Assembly: GCA_964035575.1 (NCBI GenBank) | Contig: OZ037886.1 | Span: 496,001-560,000, forward strand | Length of the DNA: 64,000 bases | Direction of reading: 5' to 3' | From: Rhynchopus sp. YZ270_cl-10 | Lineage: Eukaryota > Euglenozoa > Diplonemea > Diplonemida > Diplonemidae | Part shown: piece by piece, positions 19,501 to 34,260 of the stretch | How positions within the stretch are numbered: position 1 is the stretch's first letter | Layout of the letters: the number at the start of each line of letters is the position of its first letter | The notes under the pieces: generated by a model | Told to the model about the DNA's origin: nothing | Database searches by the model: none | Seen by the model: only the letters and a program-made list of their open reading frames with translations | Translations under genes and position numbers: made by a program

Positions 19501-22500
19501 GAAGTAGAGCGATTCGTCAGGGTCGCGTGCGTTGGCGGCGCTGCTGCCGTAGCGCACGGAGAACGTCTGGTTGCGAAGGGTGATGGCGAAGACGGCGGTA
19601 GCGCCAGAGTTGATGATGCGGTCGGGGACGTATGTGTGCGACTCGCCATGTGTGGTCTCAAGGAGCAGCACGTCTGAGTACATGAGGTCGGCGTACACCG
19701 TGCCCTTCTCGTCGGTCGCCTTATGGAAGTGCAGCTCAAACACATCCCCATCCAAAGGCCTCGGAAACCCAGCCGGCACCACCTCATAGCGCATAGGGTT
19801 TGAAGGTGCAAACGCAAGCGGTTCAGGCAGCTGTACCCACGCCTGCCCCTCTACCGCAAAGTAGCACACAATGTGCGGTGCCGCGTCCTTCACAACAAAC
19901 TTCGAGTACCACGTAGAGTTGCGGTCCACGTAGTTCACCAGAACACCGTCTTCCCCGGTGATGTCCGCACACTGCTTTCCAGATGAAGCGAGAATGAGCT
20001 GCGCGCGGTCGCCCTGGAGCAGTGCGTCACCAAAGAAGGTAATGTTGAAGCGCCGACGCGACGTCACCGTCGCCTGCTCCACACTGTAGCGTACAGGGTT
20101 GCGAGGGCGCAGACGCAGCATGCACGTGCCCCCAATGTGTGCATAGGGTTCTCCTTCAAGCTGGTAGCAGACCTGGTATAGCTCGTCCTCGAAGATCGTG
20201 GTCGACACAAAGAACGGGACTGTCACCTGTGCACCTAGGGTGCTCAGTGACGCGTCCAGCTCAGTGGTGCCTGGTGCGGGGGGCTCTGCGTCTGTGCATG
20301 TGGTCTTGACGAGCTTCACCTTGCCGTTGCCTTGGATGCGTTCGGTCGTGCTGGTCACCAAGATCTGAAATGAAAAACCGGCACGCACCGTGGGGGGCAT
20401 GACGCAGTTGGTCGGGTGGTACGGTGTCACTGTGAAGGACAATGCCGCTGCAGGGCAGTCGTCAAGACGGTAGCACGCATGCCAGTCCCCTGCACCGTTG
20501 AAGGCTGCAGTGCTTTCTGTGGTGGAAGACTCATTTGTGCCGGTGACGGAGTCGTACTGGGCAGTGTCGACGAGACATTCGCTTTGCTGGCGCACATAAC
20601 GCACGCGGTCACTCTCTGGGTAGAGCTGTGCGTCTGCACGCGGTGAATACGTAATAAGCAGAAGCTGCCCCGCACGTCCATTTGCAGGCGACACCTCAAG
20701 CGCCGCAGGGTTCGGTGGGTGGACAGTGATGTTGTTGAGGAAGACCCACCCACCCTGCTCGATCTTGTAGCATACACTCCACTCACCTGCTGCGAGGGCC
20801 TGTCCGGAGAGCTGAGAAACAAGCGCGTCAGGTATGGCGGACACGGTCAATGTAGCGTTGTCGGTGTCGTCGTACAGGTGACAGAGGTCCGGTGAAGCGA
20901 CAATCGCGTACCGATCGTTAACAGAGGGCTTGACGTTGAGCGGATGGTTCTCCGGAAACACAATGTCGATGTCGACCCGCGAGCCTTCGTTGTTGCACAT
21001 CTTCGGGAATATTGCCTCCGTCGGACTCCTCTCTTCCACCTGCAGTTGGCAGATCTCCGTCGCATGTGACACACTCAACCCATTCGCCAAGTCTGTGGCA
21101 GGGAGAAAGCACAGCAAGAAGTCCCCCCTTGTCATCGCATCCTGCAGGTTCGTGTGCGGGTCAACCCCTTCACCAATGGTGTCAAGATAGCGCGCAGTTG
21201 GGGTATCACACAGTGCAGGCGCTGCTGCAGATGTCTTCACGAGGGCGACCTTCCCTGCAGAGGGCGGTGTCACTGTGATGTACTGCCCCTCTAGGAGAGC
21301 CGTGTGTGCGGTGCACTTCGTGGAACGCTGGCCGGGAAGGATCTCGATTTTGCACATGGTTCCCCAGGCACCGTTGTCTGGCTTGAGACAGGCGAAGAGA
21401 GGGGCACCTACTTGCGTATCGTTGAAGGTACCCTGGATGAACACACCCTCTGACCTGTCTGTTACGTTCACGGAACCCTCTCTGCACTCAGGCGAGGAGG
21501 ACAGACCAAGCTGGACAGTTGCGTCGTCAACGGTGACGGGAAAGAACCCGTCTGGCGGGGTCTGCGGCTGTGGGTAGATCCGTGTGCGTCGGCGTGTCTC
21601 TGCATTCGCAACGTCGACCTGGAACGGATTCGTCACATTACTCCCAGGTGCACCACCACCCAACGCAGGAAGCAGTGAACACCCTGCGAAGTTCGAAATG
21701 ACCAGAGCCTGGCTCATCTGCACCTTCCCAAACTCAGTCTGCACGCCGTAGCAGACGTGGAAGATCCCTGCCGACAGTGCGTCGAACTCAACTGTTGCAG
21801 TCGCATCAATCGCGTAGGACACAACATGCGGTGTGTTGCACACATACCCATCCCCTGCTGTGTGAAGCGACACCTGGTCCCCTGCAGCAAGCCCCACCCC
21901 GGTCAGCTGCATCGTCACCCTCTGTGTGGTGAACGCAGGCGACGGCAGTGAGACGTACACCTGAGGGTTGCTGACCTCGAGACTCACCCTGCAGTCTGGG
22001 AAGACGTTCGTTGTGTCGCAGTGTGTGCAGGTTGGGATCCAGACGTTGCGCACCGCATCCCTCCAGCAGAGACGCATCTCGGACGCAGCTGTGTGCGAGA
22101 AGTACACCTCCCACTGCAACGCTGCTATGGGGTAGATGCTGACAGGCTCGGGCGTCTCCGTGCAGGTAGGGTCCTGACCCCATTGCACAAATTTGATCTC
22201 GCTGACCTCGACGTTCACATCGAACGACAGCGGCTGCAACATGATCTGTGCGAGCTGGCCGTAGCGCAGGGTGTGCTCCGACGTTGGCGCGTAGAGGTCA
22301 CCTGTTGTAGGGTTGGACAGCTCTGCGCATTTGATTGGCTGTTGGGTCAGCGAGAGTGGGTCTGGCAGTGCTGCGTACGTCGCCTCGGGCAGCTTGTAGC
22401 ACACTGTCACGTTGAACTCTGCAGGGTTCTCCGGGAACGCAATGTCGGAGAAGAACTGCGACGTGCGCTGTGGGAGTGCGAGCAGGGAAGGTGCGTCGCA

Positions 22501-25500
22501 TTGCTTGCCCTCGGACACCACCTTCGCTTCCCCTCCATTGAGGAACGGCACCGACGAGTGGAACGTCAACGCAAAGATCTGCCCAATGAGCGCAGGGGTC
22601 GGGCTTGTTGCATACGTCTCAGGGTGTGCCGCAAGCATCGTAAACGCGGCAGTGCTGTCCAGCCCACCCACAGGCACCCACCCTGCACCCAACATCGCAA
22701 TCTTATAACAGAGCTTCCCTACAAAGGGCAAGAACGACGCCACATAGTCGTCATCCCCCTGCAGCATCGCCCAGGTGATCGCCCCGCTGTTCACATCCAC
22801 ATCCACCACCGCTTCACGTGTTCCAAACATGGCAGACACCTCACATGATTCAGCCACACCCACCACCTTCACCGCATCCTGCGATGTCAACGCACCCTCC
22901 AACACTGTGTCTCGTGGTGCAGTCACGGTGTCCCCTGCCACGACAGTGATGGTCACCTTCTGTCTGATGCGTGGTTCTGCAGGAAAGCTGGTGTACCCAG
23001 CAGGGTTGGGGGCATGGTAGATGAGACCGCCTAGGCCGCCGACGACACTCCAGGTGTCGGCAGAGGGGTTGGCGGGGTCTTGGAGGGAGTAGCAGAGGGT
23101 GAAGTTCTCTGCTGCGGTCGCGGTGAATTCGATGGAGGACAATGCATTGAAGGTTGTGGTGCTTGCGGAGTGCACGACAGAGCGAGGCTGTGCTGCATCA
23201 ACGGGGTTGCTCCAGCAGTCACCGTTGCGGATCACATTTACTCTATCATTCACAGCAAGGTCCGTCCCTTCAAACAGAACCCGCGCCGTTTGTCCAGCAT
23301 AAAGCACCACAGGGAGCGTAGCAAACCCAACAGGGTTTCCATCCTGCACCTCATAACTGGTTGCCAATGTCCCCTCCGCACCCACAACACTCAACGCACC
23401 AGACCCTGTCCTATAACAGGTCGTGTACACCCCAGAGGTTGGATAAAAGAAGTCCGACTCCGTGCCCGCTCCATTAACCGTCAACGCAATAAGCGCGCCC
23501 CCTTCTGCACAACGCTCCTCAAGGAATGTGGTTGAATACCCCAGGGCAGGCTGCGAGCCAAGATCTCCTAGTCGCGGGAAGAAGACCGCGTCGGAGCTGG
23601 AAGGGCCTTCTTCGAAGTAGATGTACAGCTTTGTCCCTGCACGCACCTGAGACACGGCACCGCCCCCGGAGGTGGACGTTATCCTGAAGAAGGTGGGGCG
23701 CGCCGCTGTGATTGAGACAGTGTTTGTCAGGGTCTGCGTCACTGAGACGGATGCGTTCACATAGCATGCGGTCAGCGCAGTGTTGTCGACCCCCTGCAAC
23801 GCACCGACTGGGACAGTCGTCTTCCCACTACTGTGCACCCAATGTCCTGCGGAGGTAGATGAAAATAGCGGTGTTGTACCACTGCCACATGAGTCTTCCC
23901 TCAGCTCCAAGATGTCCCCAATGCTAGGAGCGTTCCCGGCTGTGAACAGATCAACCTCGAGGTTGAGAACGTTGCTGCGGCCAGGTCCTGGGGAGACAGA
24001 GACCTGGTAGGGGTTAGGCTTCATGACCGTGACGGTGTCGGCGAGAGAAGGGTACGCGGGGACACCGACCCAGGGGAGGGTAGTGTTCGTGAATTTGAAG
24101 CAGACGGTTGTGGAGAACAGTGCGTCGCTTCCACTTGAAGGGATGCCGTCAACGCCTGGGTTGTAGAAATGAACCGGAACGACGCCAGCAAAGGAGGCAG
24201 ACTGTCCAGCAGCACCACTCCCGTCGCTTGCCTTCCATGTAGCCACCTCGTCACCACCAGTCTCGCAGATGTCAGAAGGGACAGCATCGTTCTCTGCAGT
24301 AAAGCGAAGGAGGCGGACCTGGTGGTCAGGGTTGCCCAAAACGTCCTCCCCAACGATGTGCAGTGTAAAGTGGGTGCCAACCTCAATAAAAGCTGGTGAC
24401 AGTGTGAAGCTTGCAGGGTTCGCCTTTTGCACCACAATGACCCTCGACTGCGACAACAGCCGTGGGGGCTCTGTTGTCGACGGGGTGGGTGCAAAGATCT
24501 TGCTGAACACTGCGCCAGCACGTTTGTAGCACACCTCGTAGCTTCCTTCACGGAGCGGGAGCTTTGTAAGGGTCGGGATCAGGTGTGGTGTACCGTCCGC
24601 CTCCATTGTGCATGTAGGACATACAGGTTCGGGGGACCACCCGCATGCAGTGCCGGCAGCAATGATGACAATTTTATCACCAATGCCTCTGTCGATACCA
24701 CTGACGGTGAGACTGATTGGCACACCCTCCCGAGCAGACGACTCATCCTCAACGATGACATCTGTCGGAACGGACTTCCCAATGACAATCCTTTGCCCAC
24801 TTCCGTATGCAGCCTCTGTCCAATAGCCTTCATCCTTGTAACACATGCGGTACTGGATTTCATCGAGAGAATGCTCGGTTTCAAAGATATGCTTCGCGCC
24901 TATCCGCTCCACAACAGGAAGCACTGCACGGGCGTCGGGATAGGTGTCGAGGCCGCATTCGTAGTTGTCGGGGAGCAGCAGAAGGGTGGAGGTGTCCGTA
25001 GCCTCAGAGACGGTGACGGTGATGTTCTCGCCTCCTGTGGCGCCGGTTCTGACCTTGTAGGAGGAGGGCACGTTGGGGAGGATCGAGACCGTGTCGAGAT
25101 ACGTCAGCAGCGTTGCTGAGGCGGACACATAGCACAGCACGAAGTCCCCCACCTGGGCAAGCGGTGCCTGTCCTGGAGCAGTCTCCGTCAGCTGCACGAC
25201 ATTGCCCTGCAGTGAGAGCCCCAGAGCACTGCCCGCACGCACCCCGTTGACAGCAGACGACCCCACAGTGCACGACTCCATGCACACACCCCGGTCCGTC
25301 CCAGGTACAAACAAAACCTCGCTCACCCCGGGTACATTCACAACAATGGTGCCCCCAACCATCCCCTGAAGCAGCGTGGCCGGCCGTGTCTCCACCTTCG
25401 CAGTGTCCTCGCTGTCAGTGACCAGCAGTGTGAACGTCCGCCCCGACCCCTCCACACGGTAGTACAGCGAGGTCCCATCCTTGTGCAGACACACCGCAAA

Positions 25501-28500
25501 GGAGGAGTCAGCAAACACCCCGGTCGCGTCCACCAAGGGAAAGAAGGCACTCCCCGTAGTGCCGTCCTGCGAAATGGCCAGTCCCTGGGAATACTCAGGG
25601 CCTTCGCTGCACAGCGCACCGGTGGAGAGCACAAGGTTGTACGCACCTTCCGGTGTGAAGGCGTCGACGCCGGTTCTGAAGGTGACACTCACAGAAACGT
25701 TGTGTCCCCAGTGGATCAAGGAGAGCGGCGGGTCGGACACTGGGCAGGACGTGATGTCGCTTGTCGGGGGTTTTGCGATCGTGACGTTCCCGTCGAGCGG
25801 CATCCAGCCACCACCGCCTCGGAAGTAGCATAGGTAGAGCAGGGTGACGGCATCGCCCTGGATGCGCACGGCGGTCTGCAGGGAGAAGGTTGTCAGGCCG
25901 CTGGACAGCACGCACTCATCGGTGGGGCATGGGACCTGGCAGAAGGCGTCTGTGGTGAGCATGAGCTCGGCAGTCTCGACCACAGAGGGCTCGTTGATCA
26001 AGGTGAAGACCACCTCCTGCCCGCCACGCACCTCGGTGGGGGAGAAGCTGGAGGGGCGCTTTTCGGCAACAGTGAACACCGTTGGGTTCGGGTCGTCCAC
26101 ACTCTCGACAGCGGCATCGTCCATGAACAGCGCAAACTCGCCCTGAAGCGGGAACGAGAACGCATAGGACAGCACCTTGACGTCCTCCCCCGCTATCGAC
26201 TCCACCTTGGGGACACTCTTCAGGAGGGAGAACTGCATGCCTGTCTTGTCTGCAGTGGTGATCTTCCCGATCTTGCTTACGTCCGCAACGTAGAAGTTGG
26301 GTTGATCGAAGTTCTGTGTTGCGGAACGCGAGGCAAGGTTGATTTCTATGATCTCGCCGACCCGAGGCGATGCGGTTGCAGTAGTGTTCACAAAGCGGAC
26401 GTTCATGTGGGCCACGAAAGGTGCACGCAGCTGTGTCATTTCGCCGTTGCGGTTGTAGCAGAGGGACGCGATTTGCACGGACGGCGGCAGATCCTGCGGC
26501 AACGCCACCCGCGCCGTCGTGTCGCTTGTGAAGAAGGTCGGCACGGAAATCCCATTGCCGACGCTACACGCCGTCCCAAAGGGGACAATCACCACACTAT
26601 CCGTGGCCGTGAAGTTCGTCCCCTCAAACTCAACCACAGCCTGCACACTGCCCCAGCGCTTGCACACAAAGAGATCACCCGCCTGCACCCCTGCAATCGT
26701 TGTCCGCGCCCAGGGGTTGTTACCGACAGCAAGAAGCCCGCCTGGCACCTCAGCAAACCTTGGGTACGTCACACTCTGGAAGCATACGAGGTACCTCACC
26801 GCATCTGTTGCGTCTGCAAGGAAGAATGCCTCAAGCTCGATGTCCTGCGTCGTAACGTCGTTCGCAGACTGGATGAGGGTAAGTGGTGCGATGCCGTCGC
26901 CTGCGCAGGTGGAGAACTCATTGTTCTGTTGGACAAGCTTTAGTGCACCGTTTGCACCAAAGCCGTCTGCAGCGTTTCCGTATAGATGCAAGGTGATGTT
27001 CTGCTCGTTGCTTGGGAAGCGCACGGTGGAGTTCCATTTGGAGGGGTTCGCGTTGACCACGTTAAGGGGTGTTTCGAAGCGGCGTGTCAGGCGCTTGCCC
27101 TGCACCGTCTCCCCAAAGCAGACCACGTGCACACCACCCGCCGTCAGCCGCACATTCGGTGCAACCACCGCACCCCCCTGCACCTCAACGGCATACTCCG
27201 TGTACACCGCACTGCACAACTCCGCCTCAGGCACCAACTTCACCGTACACGTGGCTATATCAATCGTAGCAGGGTCCCGCACAACAGCCATGCTCACATC
27301 CACCGCCTGCCCCACCATCACCGGGGTATGCGACACTGTGTACGTCGCCGGGTCCGGTGCCACCAGCTGCACTGTCTGAGCTAGCGACCCCCATATACCC
27401 CCCTCCGCGTTGTACACCCTGTAACACACCCTCAGATGCAGTGCAGCGGTACTGTCGTACGCGACAGACGGAACCTCGGTGGTGACACTCACAGCCAACT
27501 CATGCACGACAGACGACGGGATGATCGCACTCTCCAAGATGGGATACTGCGGGTCCGGGAAGAACGTTGTGTTCGAACTGTTCGCAGGCCGCAAATACAT
27601 ACATGGGTCTGTTCCTGGAGAGTCTGCAGGGACCTCTGCAGCACCCATCAACATCATATACACACGATCCTGCGCAATGGGGACACCACGTGGTGAAAGC
27701 TCTACTGTCTGTCCGAGAACTCCTGCCTGCAGGAGCGTCTCGCCTGCTGAATATTCAGGCAGCACTGAAAACGAGAATGGGTGCTGCGGGACAATCACCA
27801 CGGCACCGAGGGCGACAGGAACCCATCGCTGGTATAGGGGATGCGACGGAGGCGACGCCCGTCTGTAGCAGAGGTGGTACACCACGTTGTCGACCCCCTG
27901 CCAACGCGGGGCACGCAGCACTTCAGACCATATGACGCTTTCTCCGGTCAGTGCGCTGCAGTCTTCGGTTGCACTGAGCTCGATGATGTCGGTTGCGCCG
28001 AGGGGGTCGGATTCGATGCTGTCCAGACGCAATGGCATTTGCTGTCCAGAGTAGAAGTACGGCGTTGTCTCACCATCCGCAACAGGACCTGCATAGGTAA
28101 CACCACTGGGGGAGGCGGGGTGGACAACAAACCCTGCAAACTCCTCTACCCCGTCGGTATGCTTGTGGTCGTAGCAGAGCTTCACCTCCCCGAGAAGCGT
28201 CACACTCTGAAACACAAAGTCCGCTGCCACACCAGAGGTCGAATCCATCGTTGCGTTGACCGCCCCAGCCATAACACATTGCTGGTCTGCAGCCACCATG
28301 AAGACATGATCCTCCCCTGTTAACAGACTCTTCGCATACAGATCGTTCTGTTCCTCATGAACAATCGCACGGAAGGTGAAGATGGCACTGCCGAACCTCA
28401 TCAACGCAGCTGGGGGATCAACAGTAGCTGCCTTTTTAAAGATAACACGGCCCTGCCCGGAAACGGTCGGCCCCTTATGGCGTAAGGTGTGCGCATACTC

Positions 28501-31500
28501 AATGTACCCCGGCAGGTCTGTCCCCGCAAGGAGCTGTTCTACTAGCTGTATTTCAGGGAGCGATGAGGCGAAGATCTTTACCTCGTCCACCTTTGCGATG
28601 TGGTCTGCGGTGTCTGCGGCCACGGTGCCTCCGAAAAGACGTACGCCAGGTGCACCACTGTAGAGGCCCGTCTCGTTGAAGAAGGGGAGTGCGAAGTTGT
28701 CAGCTGTGGAAGAGTATGTCGCATAGACGGCGTTGTTGACACGGATTTCGACGCTTCCTTCGCGTGGTGTGGTGTCGCGTGTAATGCGGATAGACAGAAA
28801 CGCCCATTCCTGCGCAATAAGCGCGACCCCATTGTCGCCCCCAATCACCACCAAAGGGTCGGTAGCATTGCCCGTTGCAGATTTTGCGTACAAAGCAAGC
28901 CTCGACGAGGCTGTCATTTTGACAGAAATGAGCCCACCAAAGTCAATGATATTCAACACCCCTGCGTCACCACCCATTGTCGCATGCACCCACATCGTAA
29001 CCGTCACCGAAGCTGGTGCCGGGGCACTGTGCATTTGCAGCTCCAAAGGTGCGGTCGCGTTTTGAAGGAGCGCATAGCTGCCTAACCCTGCGAGTTGGTT
29101 GAGGTGGGTCTGCAGGGTGATCCCCGAGGGGTCGGTGAATGCTTGGGGTAGTGTGTCTGCTGAGGCAAACCCTTCGGAGAAGATGGGGAGGCTGGGGGCA
29201 GGGACGGTCGCATAGCCGCGGCCCTGGCGTTGGTAACATACTGTGAACGACGTGGTGCCGGATTTGATGGCGTTCACGACATACTGCTCTGAGGGCGAAC
29301 CCGATCCGTTCACGACCCAGCTTGCTGAGGTCGCACCACCTCCTTCAAGCAAGACAGGGAGCTCCTGGAGATAGTCATCCACAGGGTTTGCCAGACGGTA
29401 TGCAAGGTTCGTGCAGGTACCGTTTGTCACCACTACCACATCGTTCGCACCAAGCGGCAGCAACGACAACGACGACGCACTAAACTGAAACGACAGATCC
29501 ACCACATCCCCCACCACCCCCCCGATAAACGCCTCCGCAACGTTCAGCACTGTAAACTGCGACGGCGACGCAGGCCCCACCTCGAACGACCCCGTCACCA
29601 AATACTCCACCTCATTGTTCACACACAAATCATAACTCCCCAAGACCGGAACCACCAGACTCAGATAATGCGTAAAAGAATACGCCCCTCCACTCACATT
29701 CGGGAGCAACTGACTTGCCGCCAACGTATTAAAAAAGAATGGAAGAGACGGCAGGTCTTGCATAAGAATGCTCCTCTCTGGGTTTGTCGGGTCTGGTGTA
29801 AGCAGGCAGGGGGCACCCTTTTCGACAAGGTAGCCTTCCATTGTGGCCTCGAGGAATGTGTCTGGGGTGAGGGTGACAAGCACCTCTTCGCCGGCGGAGT
29901 GCAGCTCTGGCATTTCGGTGGAGGGGACCATGGATTTGGTCTTATCCTCTATGTAGGAGAAGGCATCTATGGATGGCGCAGATATGCTGATAATCTTCGT
30001 CATCGCTGAGAACGACCTACCAGCATGTCTATAACACACCCGCACTGCGGTGATGTCCGAAAACGTTGCTGGCATAGTCAAAAGGCACCCAGAGGAGCAG
30101 ATTGGTACAATAGGTTTCAACAACGGAAAGGAATACCCCGAAGAGGGCGCCGCAGGCTGGCCTTCATTGCACGGTGCCCCCGCAGCCACAAGCTTGATTT
30201 CATCTTCATCAGATACCTTCACCGTATCAGAGAAAAACAGAAGACGTACCGTAACATTCGCATCAATCAAAAACAAATTGCATCCTGGGCATGTCGTAGA
30301 CGGTTCGATCTCAAAGGATGTCGGTGAAAGCGGTCCGAAGCCTTCAAATGTTGCAGTGCCTACTCGGCTTAACCGGGTGTTGCCGCGGATGTAACAGATT
30401 GATCGGTTGTAAAGATCGCCCGCTGTCTCGCCATTAGCGAGGTGTTCAAACCCTGTGGGGATTGCCGGGGTGTATACAAAGTTGCTTACCGGGGAGATGA
30501 GCTTCCACGTTGTGGTGCCGTCCTGTTGGGAGAACTCTTTTTGCTGTGCGCTGCCAGGGCGGACGACGTCTTCAGGGTTGTACGCAAAGCATGGAATGCT
30601 GTGGTGTGTAAAGAAAAAGTCGTCCTGGTCTGACAAAGACGCGCCGTCAAAGGTTACCACTACATCGTACTCTCCTGCAGTAGGCTTGCTGGGAGAAATC
30701 GAGAAGGTCTTGGGGTCCATATCGGCTACAGCAAATTCGCCGACCTGGGTCCAGTAGTTCCCGTCCTCGACGTTCGCGTCCACGAGACGGCGATAGCAGA
30801 CCTTCAACGTACCAGAGGCGGTCTCAAAGATCTCGTTAATATGAAAACTCACCTCTCCAGGACGGATTGTCAAGGTGGTAGCATTGTTCCAGTACACCCT
30901 GGACACACTGTTGTACGCTAATGCATTTGGGAGCAGTGTTGTGTCATACCCAGGGACATCCCCGGTGGTGGGCAGGGTAAGAAAGGAGTCGCAGTCATCG
31001 AGCACATCCATGACAAGAACCTGGTCGTCCTCGGAACAGAGCGCAGCGCTGCACTGCAGTGTGATGTCTATACTCTGCCCCACAGAGGGTCCATCCGCTG
31101 CTGGAGGGTCGGATACTAATGTATGAGGGTTCTTCGCTGCCACTGTGAAGTTCTGTGGTGAAGGGACGCCCACCCAGAATCCATCCCCTGCACCACGGTG
31201 GCACAGCACAAAGGTCCCTTCAGCAACGAACTGCACAAGAAAGGCCTGCTTCCCGGGCAGCACACCAGAGTACTCCGCGATCCCATCTGGGTCGGTGGCG
31301 TTGACGTCGGAGGGGATGCTGTTGCAGCTCACACCAACACCTGCCTGCAGGAAACGCACTGCGTCACCTTCCTTAAAAAGAACGGTCTGCACCAACGTCA
31401 CAACCATCCTCTTCCCCACCGAAGGCGCAGCCACTGAGAACGAATACGAGCTCGGATCAGCCTGCGCCACATCAAAGAACGTATTCTGCTCCACCTCCCC

Positions 31501-34260
31501 AAAGTACACCTTCGTCTGCGACCTTGAAAAGTCGTTGTTGAAATAGCATGCAGTGTATTGCCCCTCCTTCAGACTCAATGAAATGGTTCGTGGTGTGTTT
31601 CCGGTTCGAATCGATGCTGCCTGTTCACAAGGATTCAGTGGAGTTGAAGAACAATCACAGTCTTGCCCGATGAGGACCTGAACCTCGACGGAGGCTGCAA
31701 GAACGTCGCTGTCGGCGAATTCGACGGTGAATGGACGGTCCTGCCGTGGGGGTTCACTGAGAACTGCGTAGAAGGGGAGAGCTGGGAGGATTGTCACCAC
31801 ATCAAGAAGCGTCGAGAAGCGGTAGCACAGAAGGTAGTCCCCTGGGCTGGTCACAGCGGGAATGCGGAACTGTGTAGGGGGGAGCGCTTCGCCGGTGCGA
31901 ATCTTCGTTCTGCTTTCATCCTGCGAGGGGCACCGGCAGTACCCGGCCGCGATGTCGCAGTAGCGTACTTCAGGGGAATAAAGCAGTACCTGGTCGGCAA
32001 GACCATCTATGACAACAACATTCAAGGTAACAACAAAGGTCTGCCTCGCACGCAATGTAAACCCAAGCCCCGACATCGCAACTGGATTTTTCGCGACCAC
32101 TATGATATACGCATCGAAGTTCGTCGCCTTCACCGGAACCGGGGAATACCCAAAGAGGGCATAGCATATTACATAGGAACCTTCCTCGAGATGCAACGTG
32201 GCCTCCCTTCTGTCCTCATCGTTGATGTTTCCGGAGAACGCAGACTCACCACTGCAGACCCCAGCTAAGATCGTGAGGGTCAGACTCTCTTCGGTTCCAG
32301 TATAGGGCACGACTTTGAAGGTGTCGGTGGCGTCTGGCTTTTTCGGAAAAATTGAAGGTTCATTAAAATCCAATCGAAAGGTAGAGTTCCCCTCCAGCAC
32401 AACCCCACCTTGCGGATCAGTAGATGGGGTGACTATAGTATAATTCGAGGGGGTTTGTGGATAGACAAACACTACATTGCCTCCCGTTGGGCTGGGCGGT
32501 TCACATAAAAGAGCTAAATCAGGTTCCAATGGTGTGACAACAGGAGTATCAGACCAAACACCTCCAGTAAGTTTGTAGCATACACGGTAGCATCCGCTAG
32601 AGGAGAAAACTGCCTGCAAAGTGGTCGAGGAGACGGGAGAGAGGAGGACATCTGATGCAACGTTCTGTGCAGCGCACGACAATGCAGAGGGGACTAGAAT
32701 CGCCAAATCATATTCACCCGGTGGATCGTCCGGCCCCTGGAGGTTCAACACCGTTCCATCCAACGCACGATTCGAAAAGCTGAGGTTGACATTCGACATA
32801 ACAGCAGGCTTCGAAGGGGAAAACTGTGCATTCGTCGGTACCGCCTCAGAGGACTTAATCGGGCACAACACTTTGGTGGTAATAACATGGTTTTGCACCG
32901 GCGCTTTTTGAAGACATATAACAAAAACCCCAGTCGTTTCAAATAACACCGTCACCCCGGTTTCATTCGATCCTAACACCTGAACCAGCCCTGCAGGGTT
33001 GTTTCCATCACAAATCCCTGCCTCGGTTTCAAAGAATATTTGTGGCGCGAGGGTTCCTGTTGAACCTACTATGTCCTCTGTTATCGCAAAGTCGATGTCC
33101 ACATGCTGGCCTTGCCGTGGTACTGTTGGAAGTGTTGTGCAGGCAGTAGGATTTGCGGCCAACACCGCCAACCCCACTGCCTCTGGAAGCAAGGGTACAC
33201 GAGACATCACCACACCTCCTACCCCATCTGCCACCTCTACGCACAACGCTATCGCAGACACCGCAGCGGTAACCCGCAACGTCGCCCCCACAATCTCCAA
33301 CCCATCTGCCGCTCCTGGCAGGGTTTTCCCCTGAGTATCAACAACCGCTGCAGGCAGTACCATTTCAAACAACGGCGCTGCTGCCTCACACGAAAGCGAC
33401 TCATTACTCACAAACGACACTGCCTGAATGGTACGCCCACTTCCGGTATAGTCGCCTGCAATGTAGACGTTGATGGAGTCCTGCCTTTTGACTGAGGTCG
33501 AATCTGGGAATGGGTTTACGTAGTAGAAGTTGGGGAATGCGCCTGATATTTCTAAGAGACGTGGCAGCTGTCGCCATGATGCTGACATCCCTTCGAAGTA
33601 GTAGCAGACGCGGTAGACGCCTTCAGAGAGAATGGGGACAGTGGTGGAGAAGGAGACCTCGTTGGTGGAGGAGGACACCTCTTTGAAGTCTGTGATGTAC
33701 GATGCATCTGTTTCGCACGACAGCGCGCCGCTGAACAGCGCGCCGCACTCCGCAATGGTCGCTCCACAGCGTTGTATTTTAGGGTCGGTAGCCCCTCGCC
33801 CGACGGGGTCCCCTGTTACAGTAAACGTCGCCGTCTCCACCCCACTCCTCCAATTCAAAAAAGTAACATCCGTCGGATTGCTCGCAATCACCGCAAAGCT
33901 TCCCGCCTCAAGATGGCTCCCCGCTTCAACATAGCATACAGTGTATGTGACACCCACGGTGTAGTCGGAGGAGATGGGAAAGACGAAGGTGATGCCTTCG
34001 TTTACAACGGTAGGGTTGTCGACGGAAAAGACAACACCGGTGGCAGTGTCAGAGCACGACACCGTCGAGGGGAGGAAGTACACCCGAGAAGGGTCCACCG
34101 CAACAGAAGTCGTCGCCGCCTGCACCACCATCCCAATCGGCGTCTGCACAGGAACCGTCAGAAGCTCGACATTGGTTATCACAAAGGACCACCCCGCCCC
34201 AGGTGTTACAGAGCACAATAGCAGCAACACCACCGCCAAGACATTTGATTGTCGTTCCAT
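16597..34260 (-). CDS. Giant single-pass surface protein of about 45 VCY repeats plus a LamG-like domain, 5,838 aa
   Basis: Exons 34260-16802 and 16654-16597; the 147-nt intron is GTATGT...AAACAG. A clear signal peptide (NVLAVVLLLLCSVTPGAG) starts the protein. Residues 25 to about 5480 are tandem repeats of roughly 105-125 residues. Each ends with a strand of the type (A/S/T)YxVCYxxxG..W..V, followed by a proline/asparagine linker such as NPxxF. An earlier cysteine probably pairs with the VCY cysteine. I count about 45 such endings; a few are degenerate (for example EFALFMDDA). Around 1695-1920 one region is different and looks like a LamG/concanavalin-type domain (VTVTMWVHATMGGDAGVLNI, AKVDEVKIFASSL). 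One membrane helix (about 5550-5578, HIIILVCVLVFGLVIVIVAV) precedes a 260-residue Ser/Pro-rich cytoplasmic tail. The tail ends CEHC...CDKC, formed across the splice. The organisation suggests an adhesin or coat protein; repeat family and partner are unknown to me. Confidence 0.85.
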
